64,000 nucleotides of DNA from Vanilla planifolia (Eukaryota > Streptophyta > Magnoliopsida > Asparagales > Orchidaceae): contig JAIUJO010000186.1 of assembly GCA_023846275.1 (NCBI GenBank), positions 747,221 to 811,220 on the forward strand. The letters run 5' to 3'. Below are positions 37,471 to 50,400 of the stretch, piece after piece; position 1 is the stretch's first letter, and every line of letters starts with the position of its first letter. A program made the translations under genes and the position numbers. Under the pieces are notes generated by a model. It worked only from the letters and a program-made list of their open reading frames with translations, had not been told where the DNA came from and searched no databases.

Positions 37471-39949
37471 GTAATAAAAAGTGGCTTAGGTAATTATCTA
37501 TGGGTATAGTTGGAAAAATTGCTCAAAAATACAATTTACATTTACTTGAGAAAATTTTAGTTATAACAATAAATTCTATAAGGAAACAAAAAATAACATT
37601 TTTAGTTACTTATTGCATGAAAACTAATCAGTCTTTGATTCCATTAACTTTTCATGTATTCTATATTTTTATTTTTTATGCATTTTCACATAATTTTAAA
37701 AATTAACAATATAATGTTTATAAATAGATAGAATCCATTGATTTATGAAATTCTAAAGAAATTAATTGAGGTTGAGCAAATAGAGATTTTGAAGGAGAGT
37801 TTCTTTTACTATGCATTTGTTCTTAGAGATATCTAATTGATATAAGAAGTTAAAAGAGAAAACTTGTGGTGCATTAAAACTTTAAGAAGAATTAATTGTT
37901 ATTTTAACATCAACGAATTTCCTTTCAATATATTCATAAGTTATACTATTAATTATTTTGAGTTATTTTATTATGCAAAGTATGCAACTTAGATGGAAAT
38001 GTTCGTCTAATTGAAGACTACTTGGATTTCAACTATAATGATTGTAGTTTATCCAAGTATTCCTCATGTAAGAATTTATAGAACAAGAATTAGCAGATGA
38101 TTCACATGAGCAAATGTTTTATCCAAATATGTAGATTAAGGTGAAGGATGATTCAAATTGTTAGGGTGCACAAACACAATGCAATGGATAGTCTAGGTTC
38201 TATGGCTTACACGAAGATGATACAATGATGAAATATAAGTGTTAAGATGCAAATTTTAAGATAAATAATGAAATTTATTTATTTTATTTTTTCCTATGGT
38301 TTTGAGTTATATAATTACACATGAAAAATAAATAACTTTTGAAATTGAGAATAGCATTTATAGTGAAAATCATGGGTCACTGTGAGGTGAGATGGTGTGC
38401 AAAATATTTAAATATGAGATGCATGCACTTTCTCCTTCAAGAATGATAAAGCATTTAAAGGAATCCATAAATTCCAATGTGAGCTAGATGTAGTAGATAA
38501 GTCAAATGGAGGCACTATCAGATTTCTTGATCTAGTTTTTCAAATTATTGTCTATTACACAATTTTTAGAGGAAAATTTATAATCAAATAAACAAAAAGA
38601 AACTACCAAAGAGTTCTAATGATGATACTAACAACTATAATAAAAGTATTAATGTTTGTTAAAATTAAAGGATTTATGCTACTAGATAAATTTTTTGTGG
38701 TTATCATCTAATTCTATGTGATGCCTTACATGTTCTACGTCAATATTCATATGCTACATAAAAACCACAAGTTTTCTTAGCCTTTTGTACATATCCTCCA
38801 TCAAATTATCTACTATGCAAAAAAATGGTACAAGATAATGTACATAAATGGTTATGTGTTACATCCAGTTTATGGACACAAGATTATGAAGGAATTATGC
38901 ATGACTTAAAAAAATTGATATCGACACTATGTACCTAGATACCAATTGTAATATGTGTGATACCCAAATTTTATATGATAATTACAAATAATTCATGTTT
39001 TTGTAGCCATAAAATACTAACAATAATTCTTCACTAAATTACTTTGCAATCATATCTATTCATAAGTATTTAAAATAAGCTTACTTATATTTTATGGAAA
39101 ATTTAGGTTCATATCCTCCAAGAGATAATCTAATGAGTCTAAATGATTTAATTTAATAATACATTATATTAATTTATACAACATTCAGTTCAATTATCTA
39201 AAGTTTGTATAAGAATAGATAGTTTAATATATGCTTAACCTTGAACCCAAGAATTGCATAAGGTACACATGATTTATCACATACTATTTTTTGTTAATTT
39301 AGATTTAGATACTTTAAAAAAGTCAAACCAAAACTTTAGCTAAGATACATTAATAAAATTATATAATTTCATTTGAACAAATTATAGAATAACATACAGT
39401 ATTGCTCTATGATATGTTTAGTTCATTTTTTATATGTAAATTCGAGTTCCCCATATTCTAGAATATTTCCATATAGCTATTGGAGAATTCTTTAGGGGTA
39501 TTGAACCTTTGAAAGTTATCCTATAATGCTATAAAAGATGCCCAACTTGAAAAAATGTGAACTTTTGTGCACCATTTAGAAGCATTTGCTATTAAATATA
39601 ATAATTAACATTGAGGAATGATTTAGGAAAAGAAACATTGTACTATTAAAATATATTCCTTATTATTTCTTAGCCTTTTATCATGCATTACATAGAAAAA
39701 AGTTGAATATCTCTTCCATATTGTGTTACATTATCCATTGTATAGCTTGATTTAGTTTTCTAAAATGCTACTATTTATTTTTGAGCTTTATTGTTTTCAT
39801 TTATATAATTATTCAGACTTCATCTTTACTTCTTACATTTTTGGCAACCTTATAAGGTCATTCAAAATTATTATTGCATGGTTCACAAGTCATATCAAAG
39901 TTGACCTAGCTTAAACACAATAAAATGTGACAGAGAGTTCAAAAATGTA
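37471..39949. other. AT-rich DNA; possible 3' LTR remnant at about 38050-38330
   Basis: About 38050-38330 resembles 32336-32600 and, lying after the integrase remnant, is placed where a 3' LTR of the preceding fossil should be. A 68-codon frame at 37500-37706 is unrecognised. From 38700 to 39940 I see nothing but AT-rich DNA. Confidence 0.35.
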
Positions 39950-40835
39950 GAATTACTAGAGGTACCTTGAGTGATTATTTAAAATGATAATGTAAAGCTT
40001 ACTTTTTAGCATAAGAATTATTTACATTAAGGAATGAGTACTAATTAGATTTAGTACATCTTGCTACTTTTAGACAGATGGTTGTTCATGTTTTACACTT
40101 TGGAATATTTTCTAAGAGTTTTAGTGCAATATTACACTTCAAACAAGTTCAAAACATTACCCTTTCTAGAATTCAAGTATAATAATAGCCATTATTTGGC
40201 CATTTGGACACATACTATGAGGCTTTGTAAGGTTTGTATTGCTGGTCTTCATTATGTTAGCCTAAGGGAGAGTTCAAATAGGCTTTTTATACTCAATTTA
40301 TAGAGGAGACTATAGAGGAGATTCTTAGATTAAACAAAAGAAAATGGGTTGTGAAAGAACTTCAAAAGAAGTACCTTGTCAATAAACAAAAATTCGTGAG
40401 TTTTGAGGTTAAAGATAAGGTATTCCTAAAGGTTAAACTGATTTGAGGGCAATTAGCATTTTAAAAGGCATAAGTATTATAGTACTATTAGTGTGAATTC
40501 CAATTGATTTTAGAGAGGATTATGTTAGTGATGTGTTCACTTAGGTTTCCAAAAGTCTTGTTGAAAAGCATGTGGATTTTATGCATGCTGTAATGAGAAA
40601 TAAATACAAGTTACATACTAAGCTATTTAATAGAAGCATGGGGATCTTCAAATATTAGTACACATGCGTTGCCAAGAGTAGCTTTGGAGTGCTATACTAG
40701 ATGGCTAAGAAGTAGAAGTCTATTAATTGTTATGGTCTATTCAAATAGTTAGGATGAGAAAGAGGCTACATGAAAGTGTATAGAGAGGCCTATCACTTAC
40801 ATTCAGGGTTATTATCTTAATTTCTATGGTAAAAT
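39950..40835 (+). mobile_element. Ty3/Gypsy integrase and C-terminal (chromodomain-like) fossil, Tekay-like
   Basis: The plus-strand translation follows the end of a Tekay/Del-type integrase. There is a degenerate TDGQTE-like stretch near 40070-40090, then EFKYNNS at 40169-40189 (family EFAYNNS). FEVKDKVFLKV follows at 40402-40434 (family FEVGDKVFLKV). A terminal VMVYSN / DEKEAT stretch lies at about 40730-40775 (family VKVLWRN...EEATWE), and a YY.NFYG-like end near 40820 (family YP.LF...G). Part order and spacing are normal for the last third of pol. Several breaks are present. It is separate from the 34370-37470 fossil, which is of a different RNase H style and already has its own integrase trace. 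No matching LTR is identified. Confidence 0.8.
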
Positions 40836-43800
40836 TCTAATAATGGTTGGGAGATCATTACCCTTTCCTTTCACTAAAAAAAATATATGCTATAATTTTG
40901 GTTAAGTAATAACTTGCAAATGGTTAGTATTTAAGTTGTTTTCTTCCTAGTTATGCATTTGATTAAAGTAAAAAACTATGATTATTGAACATCATAGGGT
41001 ATAAAAAATGATAAAAATGATGGAGCATTTAGTTTTGAATAATGTATAATGTCATATTTTTTAATCGTATGGTACAATAAAACAATAAAGACAACTGATG
41101 TATCGGTTGTGAAAGTGGGGATTTCATTGTATAGCATGACATAACTATTATATGTGTATGATACGATGTCAAGTGTTAGGCTTGGATGCATCTAGTGGAG
41201 CTTGATATCACATAAGACCTATGAAGCAAAGCATAAGGATTGACATCATGTGGGAAACTGAGGTTGATATGGTAAGGATGATCATGACATCGTACTAGAA
41301 TGACAACTAAGAAGATGTTGAGTTAGTCATATAGATGAATGGAAACATGTCATACAAGCATGATAATATTGAAAGAAACATAATTAAGGCAAATGATGAT
41401 CATATAATATAATAATGAACATCATGCATATGCTACTCGTTAAGAGTTTGTCATACAAGTAAGGTGACAAAACCAAAAAAAGATGATCTAAATATTTTTA
41501 TTTGGTTGAAGTGAATATATTTGAATGCATAGTATGATTATGATGGAACTATCTAACTAACATGATATGAAGTCACTAAATAAACAAGGTTTATGCAATT
41601 AGCTCCTTTTGGTCTTACTATATGAAATTGCAATACTCTAAATCTCATTGTTTGGAAGGGACTAGATTACTTAGATATTCCCTTGATAAAGTGGTTCCAA
41701 TATTAGCTTATATTAGGATAATTTGTGGTTTGACTGATTATAGAAAAGAAAAAACTGAGCCATTTTAGGCTACAAGGATGAAAACACAAGGGAGCAAAGG
41801 AAAATGGAGCCACCATGTGCAAGAAGTTCTCTAGACTAGGAGATTGAAGAGCTTATGTTTGGAAAAGTCCTCTACATCAATTTTATTTTAGGATGACCCT
41901 TGAGGTCATCTACTAAGTATAGCTAAAATCTAAGAAAAGACAAGAAGTAATATTTTGTTAAATTGCATATGAAAACAAAGGTTAGCGAATGTGATCCTAT
42001 TTCGTTAAATTCCTTTGTCAAACGATGGAAATTTCCTTTAGCATGTCTAAGGCTAATTGTAATAAGAATTTAATGATAGTTTGACATTAGTTTTTGGTGA
42101 GAAACGTTTTGAAAGCCCATGGTAAAATCCACCCTAATGATCAGCTCACGAATGCAAATTAAATTATAGGAATATATAATGCTTTCATTTGTATTTGTGA
42201 ATGTTGGACTTAAGGAAATCTTTTGAATGTAAGGTTGTTTTAACACAATTTTCTTTTGAAATATTACTGAAGAACCTATGATATAGCTAAAGCTTTCATG
42301 TGCCCCATAAATGCAAGTTGAATTACATTATAATATGCTTGGTTGTTTAGGTTTTTCTATTCAAATATGGGAGAGAAGGACTTAAAATATTTATTATAGA
42401 TGCAAAATAATCCTGTGAAGTCCAAATCATGTGAAATATGGTTAAAATCTTATTAATTTTATACTTTATTGGTTATCTAATTGTGTAAGTAATAAGCATT
42501 TGTTATTGTGATAGATGTTATGAAATTATCAAACTATGGAAAAGTAAATTTTATTTAACGTAGCTCTCATAAACAAGACATGTTAGCCACATTTTCTTAT
42601 TATAGTTTGGCAAATAAACTTATTTTTTTTCTAAATGTGTATATGATGTGGAGCACTAAGGTTAAGCATAAAAATACATGTAATTCATCTAGATCAGATG
42701 ATTCAAATTATATTTGTGTTGTAAAATTGTTCAAGAAAGTGTGTCAAATGTTATATTGAAAAATTAAATCTTATCTTAGAACAATGAATTAGAACTTTGA
42801 AATTTATGCAAAACCCTATAGATTATTATAGCAAAGTATTCCTTTGCCTCTCTTATGCTTTGGACGAATTAAATCATGGCTTCATTAAGTCATGGGAGAC
42901 ATAAGTTCATCCCTTAAGGTAAGCTAGATGGCTTTTAATGCATGTATGGCCTTTACTTTCTAGTGATAAGCTTTGCATGGCTTGGATTGGTGCCTTAAAA
43001 GAAGTTTAGGTTGGGATAAGGTATTGTTTTGAGCTAGGCTTAGTTAATGAACTAATAAGATAAAAATATTTGATAGACATTAAAGTTGACAAGGTTTTTT
43101 TAATAGATTAGGAGTGACCTATGTAGGCTCTCAAGCCACATGATGACACCCTGAATGGTGATCTAAGAGATGTGTTGTTGCTATTCAGAGGCATTGTGAT
43201 GATTATTGCGATAAAGGGTTGCATATTTGGGCATAGGGGTCACTAGTGAAACATTGAACCAAGTTTTAGCTATAATAGAAATTAGTTATACGTTTAAAAT
43301 ATGGGTAAAATAGATGACTATGAATACTAAGATTAGCCTAAATAAGCAAGGCTCTAGATGAAATGAGTCTAAGATGAAATTAGTGGAAAAATGTCATGCC
43401 TATATTGCTAAAAAAACTTATGTTTGAAACCATAGTTTGTCTCAGTTAATGCCAAAAAATCTTTAATAATTGACTTAGGTTTAAATGAAACCCTCAACAA
43501 ACAAGATTGTTGGTTATGTTGAAAACTCCTCACATGTTAGATTCAAGTTATTGAAAGTTAAGTAATGCTTTATAATGGTAAATCAGTGCTAACAAGATGC
43601 CATAAGTTATAGATGAGATTTTATTAGGTGGAAAGCAAATTTAGTGGATCCTTGGTTATCCATGCTAACGTAGTAGAAGATGGTTAACCATCTCGTTGGA
43701 TGAATTACTTTGACATCTCTTAACCAGCCTGATGGAGACAAAAAGAAGAATTTAATGGAAAGCTCAACCCAAATAACTTAAGAAGGAGAAGGATATTATC

Positions 43801-46099
43801 TTAAGCATTTCTCCACCCTCATCCATTGAAGTGTGTTCTTGTAATATTGATATAAAAAAATTGTAAATGTTAAACTAAAATTTTAAAGAGGATGTGTATA
43901 AGAAAATTAAAAGAATAAAATGGTCAGGAGTTAAATCACAAGCAATGAGCGAAGAGGAACTCTACCACAAGTGTAATAAGTTGGGACGTTACCATCATAA
44001 TATTCCTAAATCGATTAGAAGAAGAAAGAAGACAAATTACAAATTTGTAAATAAAAAATGTCATGTTGGCGATTTGGAGCTATTTAAAATCAACTGCAAT
44101 ATCCTTTATTAATGAAGAGAGTGAAATGAAATAATATAATTTATTACACATAAAGGCATCATTAATCCTTAAATAGTGTATTAACTATAGAAGAAGTAAA
44201 TTATCTCATGGAACATAACCAAGACTTATTTAGGATTAATGATAATGTGATAAGAAAACTCTCTTATGGATAATTAAAAAACATTTTATTTTCATTGATA
44301 GTTTTTAAAGATCATTGAAACAAAAATAAAGAGTTGAAAAGGTATTTTATAGAATACCTTAGGTTTTATGGAGACATGAATGAAAAGAAAGCAAGGTACT
44401 TGCATGGCATTAAAAATGCTAAGGATGAAACTACCTAAACTAGTGGTATGAATGCAATAGAGCAAATTATTTTGGATCAATTCTTGAAGTTGCAATACAA
44501 TCATGCCACAATGCATTGCATGCATAACAATGTTCCTTTTCCAAATTATAATTTTATGCATGATGAAAATTATTTTACATCCTATCTTTTTTGTAATTAT
44601 GTTTTAAGAAAAAGACATACTTATAAAAATTACAAAAATATATTGAATATTAACTCTTTTTATGATATGATCTAATTGTCTAGGCCACAATGTGGTACAT
44701 TCTCATTGCATTGCATGCAATTCTTTTAGTATTTATGAATCATGTTTATTTTTCTTTGTAATATTTTCAATACCTTTTTATCATTTAAATTTCAAATGAC
44801 TTTGTTTGCCTCATGACCAATTCATTATGTTAGACCATCGTAATGTTATTAAATACCAAAATTGTACCCCTATGAGAGACATTCCCATTTTAGATCATAC
44901 CTTTAGTAATACCATACACTATTGTGCAAAACACATTTACATTGCTAACATTATTTCTTTGGTTTTCCATTCCCTTAATGACCCATCATTATTGGTAAGA
45001 GCATTATAGAAATTTTTTCATTTATCCATTTCACACTTATCACATTTTTACCTTTTTTATTATTAGAATTTTTCACCTATTGTACTCACAAAATGCCTTA
45101 TAATTCCTTCTTTACAACAAACAATATAATGTCCATAATCCTAAAATATCTAGTGAATTGCATGACAACAATTAATAACCAATTGTAGTCATTCCATTAT
45201 ATCAAATGTTAATCAAACTATTGTAAAACTTAACCTTGAAGAACTCAATATCAAAAAAGTTCATAGTAAAAATTCACATATGCATTTTACATCTTTTGCA
45301 TATGTAATTACGAATTTTGATACATTCCTAATTTTTATCCTTTCCTTATTCTACTTATACTATTCTTCTATTGCTCTCACTCTTCCCATGTTGTTCATAG
45401 AGCTTTTCATAGATTGTGTATGATATAATTGTTCATTAGAGAAAAAATTCTTAATTGTTGATTAGGACATCAGTCAACTAATTGGACTAACCAAGCTAAC
45501 TCATCAAAATGTCTAATGTGCAACTAAGTAGTCCTGATTACCTTAAACATCAATCTAGGCCATTATCCTTCCCAACTTCAGGTCCACATCAAACCATAGA
45601 TTCCCTTTTTCAAACAGTTTGATAATCATAGGTTAAATATCACATCATTCATTAGGTGTTTGATAATAACTTTAGAACTATTTCATAAAAATAATTTGAC
45701 AATATTATTCCAAAATTAAACCATTTATTTGTAATCTAACTAATACTTTCCTTTATTGTATGTATCTCGATTAGATCATTTTATCTATTGCATGATGTAC
45801 ACATATAAGGTCTAGTCACTCTTTGTTATACGTGTTAATGTTCTCCATCTACCCTTCTTAGGCTTGCAAACATTTTCAAACTCTGTTATGCATCCCATGC
45901 ATTCTCTTATCGTGTAGTTTTATTGAATTACTTCAAAATAAATTCAAATTAATGTGGAAGTTGAAATTTGTCTCTTAAGTGAATAGCTATCAAATCCTAT
46001 AGCAAAAGTAGAAACATTTTCTACTTTCACATTTTGTAAATATTCTTTCTTTTTATTTCTATAAACTCAAAAATCCATTAGCTATGTTTCCTCATGCAC
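40836..46099. other. AT-rich DNA with scattered small frames; no gene established
   Basis: This stretch separates two Tekay-like fossils of opposite orientation and may hold their decayed LTRs, but I could not pair any. A 72-codon frame at 43894-44112 contains YHKCNKLGRYHHNIPKS, which loosely recalls a retroelement zinc knuckle (C..C...GH....C) with most ligands absent. It is followed by basic residues. It may be a gag trace or chance. Frames at 44448-44675 and 44806-45009 are unrecognised. Confidence 0.35.
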
Positions 46100-47465
46100 C
46101 ATTGCAATTCTCTTTCTCCTTAGCTACTCATATGTCTAAGGAGAATAAGATTTTTATTGTTAACAAATAAATTATCCTTTTTTTAGGAATGTTCTTTTGT
46201 GCTCTTCATATAAACATAATAATAATTCATGCTTTCTACTGCAAATGCTTCATCCAGTGCCATTTCTATGCTTGTTAGGTACATATTATTATATGTAAAC
46301 TCCAGAAGGTATAATTGCACATCTTAATTATCTCCAAATACGAAAATTAAAAAGTGATTGTATGGCATCTAATGTTTTTTTTTCTTAGTTTTACAAGTAG
46401 CGTAAATTTGAAATGTTGGGCTAAACCTTAATTGAATATAAAAGGCATATTGTACCTCACAAAAGGATTGAGATGTCAATTTGGAGTCTCTACTTGATAA
46501 AATATTGTTTGCCACATCATATGTCCTTACAATCTTATCTATTACATATATCCAAGAATACTACAATGGAAATAGCTTTAATAAGTAAGAAACTTTCATA
46601 GTTGGTTACCCTATCCATTTCTAACCATACTAGATCTTGTCATTGCTATCTCTTAAAGGAGTAGCATTAATTATAGGGTTATTTAATCCTACTTCCTTTA
46701 GGAATTGGTAGTCATTACAATATGACACTCACCATTTATTGTTTGCCTTTAATCTACTATCAAAATCGACATTAACCTAGGTAATCTTATATGCTCTTTT
46801 CTTACCAAGTCACAAAAATGTTTGGCTTGTTGACTTGGTACATTTGAATAATTCCATGATGAATGGAGTATCTTGTTTCACTTTTTTCATGCATTAAAAG
46901 ATTCATTTCTTCTTTTGCCTTAACACATGCAATGTTTTTATAATAAAGATTCTCATTCTTATAGAAATAATTTTTTTTCTAAGCCATCCAAGACTCATGT
47001 TATGATCTTGTGTGCTTTCTTGTTAATATTTGAACACTCTTAAAGTTCTTACAGACAATCAAATTAAATTATAGTTGTGCAAAATTAGATTTTATAATAT
47101 AAGAACTGCATTAGGCTTTACAAAGCAATTTCATTATTGAATTACACTCTTTCAAGTTTACTTAACATGCTCACAAATAATTCTTTCTTACATAATTGGT
47201 CTACAATCACGATAGCTCTTCTTAGGTGTGATATAATCCTTAAGACATAACCATTGATTAGTTAATGTCATATACTATGTCAAAAGTTTAGTTCCTTCTA
47301 AATGAAAAAATACTTGACATTTTGGTTATATAAATATCTTTGACTTTTCATCTCATATAAGTCTTTCTGCTAGATGTTTAATGTAAATATAATTGTTGCC
47401 AATCCAATATCATGTATTACGTAGTTCTTTTTTTGTGTCATTGACTTAGCATTATTAAATGTATA
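46100..47465 (-). mobile_element. Ty3/Gypsy RNase H-integrase fossil, Tekay-like (minus strand)
   Basis: Reading right to left on the minus strand: an RNase H stretch at about 47230-47440 (HDIGLATIIFTL, family HDLELAA.VFAL; then a KELNF trace). The integrase zinc-binding region follows at about 46800-46960 (RYSIHHGIIQMYQ, family RYSIHPG..KMY). Next is a CNDYQFLKEVGLNNP stretch near 46690-46740 (family CLTCQQVKAEHQRP). The catalytic-core SSRDSKLTSQSF is near 46460-46500 (family SDRDSRFTS.FW), and EFTYNNMY near 46280-46303 (family EFAYNNSY). A basic C-terminal trace is near 46120-46140. The motifs are typical of Tekay/Del. RT and gag should lie to the right but are replaced by the tandem array from 47471. 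Old, with many breaks. Confidence 0.8.
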
Positions 47466-47470
47466 AGCAT

Positions 47471-50400
47471 ACTTGTATAATTTGCCTCATTTCTTAAAAG
47501 TTTTTACTTTGATTTTATTTACATTATGATGTAACTCTAATACTTCTCATGTGTGAGCTTTACTCTATTTGTTTTGATTATAGAATGTTTCTTCAATTTT
47601 TTTAATTAATATTAAAAATAATAATTTAATATTATTTATGTTTTTTTACTTTTATGATTGATAGTATTGCAAATAAGGGTTGAAAGAGAACAAATAAATA
47701 AACTTCACTGAGCCTACGAAAATGAGCTCTATTGAACAAAATATTTATTTTTTAATTTTCTAAAGAATTTTTGAGATTTTAGCCCACTTTACGAGAATTT
47801 TTTAATTTGTACCTATTTTGAAAATCTATGTTGTAACACTTCTTCACCTTAGTATCACAGAATGCTACATTCTCATACAATTTAACTTTGTGCTCTGAAT
47901 ATTTCTCTTTGATTTGGTGATATTAGCTAGGAATTTTAATTCTCCACCCATGTGACCTTTAATTCACCATGATTTGGTAATATTGCATTTTTTCAATTTG
48001 TCCCATATAAGAATTATTATAAATTTACAAACAATTAAAATAATAATTTTTTAATTATTTATTTTTTGTTTTTTTTTTGTAATTTAAAATGACGTCCAAT
48101 CGAGAAAAAATAATTGCCATTAGAATCTTATCAGATAGATTTATGAAATTAATTATTCTTTTTTAAGAGTCATATCTATTCTTACTATATTTGAAAATTA
48201 AGGATATTACAATCCATCATCATAATATCTTGGAATGCAACTTTCACATGCAATTAATGTCATTTCTTTATATCATTTTATTTTATTTGAGTATATTACT
48301 CTTAACTCTAACTCTCTTCATGTGCGACCTATACATCACTTTTATTTTATCAACATAGATTTCTTCAATTTATCTTATTTCAACCTTAAAATATAATTAT
48401 TTAATTTTAAATTAATAATTTATTATTTTTTATGCTTGTTTACTTGAGTAATATTATGTAATTCCAAACTAGGTTTGATGGAGGCCAACAAACATCATTT
48501 TAATCATCTAGGGTATATCTATTTGATAAAGTTTCCTTTTTTATATCTTTATATGTTTTATTTTATAGAGTTTTGCATGATTTACTAATCATTTTTTAAA
48601 ATGATTTGAAGAATTAAAATGTTACACCTAACCTTCATAATATCTTTGAATATAGATTTCTTATACAATTTATATGATTTCAAATTTTGTTTTCTTCGAT
48701 TTAGTTATATTTCTATATAACTAGAAATCTCATCTCATATTACCTTTATAACAATTTGATTTGCTTATTTTATTTAGCATCATTTTTAATCATTTAAGTT
48801 TTAATCGATATGTTAACTAGACATTGAAATTGTATTTATTATTATTTATGATTATTTATTTATATAATTTGTAGTAATTACATATGATTTCCAATCAAGA
48901 TAAATAAGACTTCATTACACTAGTCAAAATGAGCATTATCTATATAAAAATTCATTTTCAAAATTTGAAATATTTAATTTTTTTTTGCATTGACATGCTT
49001 TATGAGAGATTGAATTAATGCAAGATTCAAGGACATTTCTCTAAATCTCTTTAGTATCTTGGAATACAATTTTTTTTAATAATTTATCTCATTTCTTCAA
49101 ATTTGTTTACTTTGATTAGATGATGTTATGATGTAACTAACAATATATTATCACATAGAATTTACATTGGTTCGATTTTGTTATATTACATTACCATAGT
49201 ATCTGTCATTTTTAACTTTAAGGTACATTTACTCTAAACTAAAAAAGTAATATTTAATTATTTATTTATATCTAATTTTGGTAATTCAAAATAAATCCAA
49301 ACAAGGTTAGAACGAGATGAAAGAAAAATTGTTCCACCCACCCTATGAGTCCTATCCAATTAAAGATTTTTTTTTATATTTTTAAATATTTTATTTTAAA
49401 AACTTTTGTCATGTTTTATGGGACGTTTCAACAAGTACTTCATTTATCAATTGATTACATCATCCTCAAACTCATTAACATCTTGTAATACAACATTTAT
49501 GTATTATATGACTTTAAAACTATGCTCAATTGAAAAAAAAAAGTCTGTTATTTTTCTATATTAAGTTACTTCCAATTTTGTAATTTCAAATTTATTTATT
49601 TTTTATTCAATATGGAAAAAATTCCAAACATTGTCTATTCATGATGGAACAAATGTCGTCGACTTGTCTTGACAAGACCAAACAAATTAAGCATTCAATT
49701 TAATAGTTTTTGAATATTGTTTTGGGATTTCACTTGCTATAGAAGATATTATGACTTGCATCGGATTTGATGATTGAGGATTTCAAACTTGATCTTGTTA
49801 GTATCTTGGAATTCGACTTTGTTAAAAACTTTGTCTCATTTTTTAAAAGTTTTTACTTTGAATTTTTACAGTACTATTAAACTCTAATTCTCATCTCATG
49901 TGATCTCTTAATCATTTCGATTTGGTTATTTTTATTGCTTTAAGTTTTCTCATTTTAGCTTTATTATACAATTACATAACTTTAAAATAATAATATATGA
50001 TATTTATTCTTTTTTATTTTCATAATTCATAATAATTCCAAATGATTTTTGGTTGAAACAATATAGATATTATTGTACACTTCTCAATTATCTTTATCCA
50101 ATTAATTATTTCAATTTATATTTTTAGTTTTTTTGTTGTAAGGGTTTCGAGTTGTTTAAAAGATATTTTGATTCGTACTAGATTTGTTGATTTAGGATGT
50201 TATACTCGATCTCCTTAGTATCTACACAAAAACCTTCGAATATAATTTATCTTAATTCTTCAAAGTTTTTCTTTTATTTGGTTATATTTGTACGTAACTC
50301 GAAATCTATACTTGTTTGAGATTTACATCACTTCATTTGGTGGCAATATATTACTTTAGCTAAACTCATTTTGAGATATATTGTGTATTTACATAATATT

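Noticed and set aside
24869-47470. Organellar DNA insertion or a Polinton-like element
   Set aside because: No plastid or mitochondrial gene, and no capsid, ATPase, protein-primed polymerase or long terminal inverted repeats were seen.
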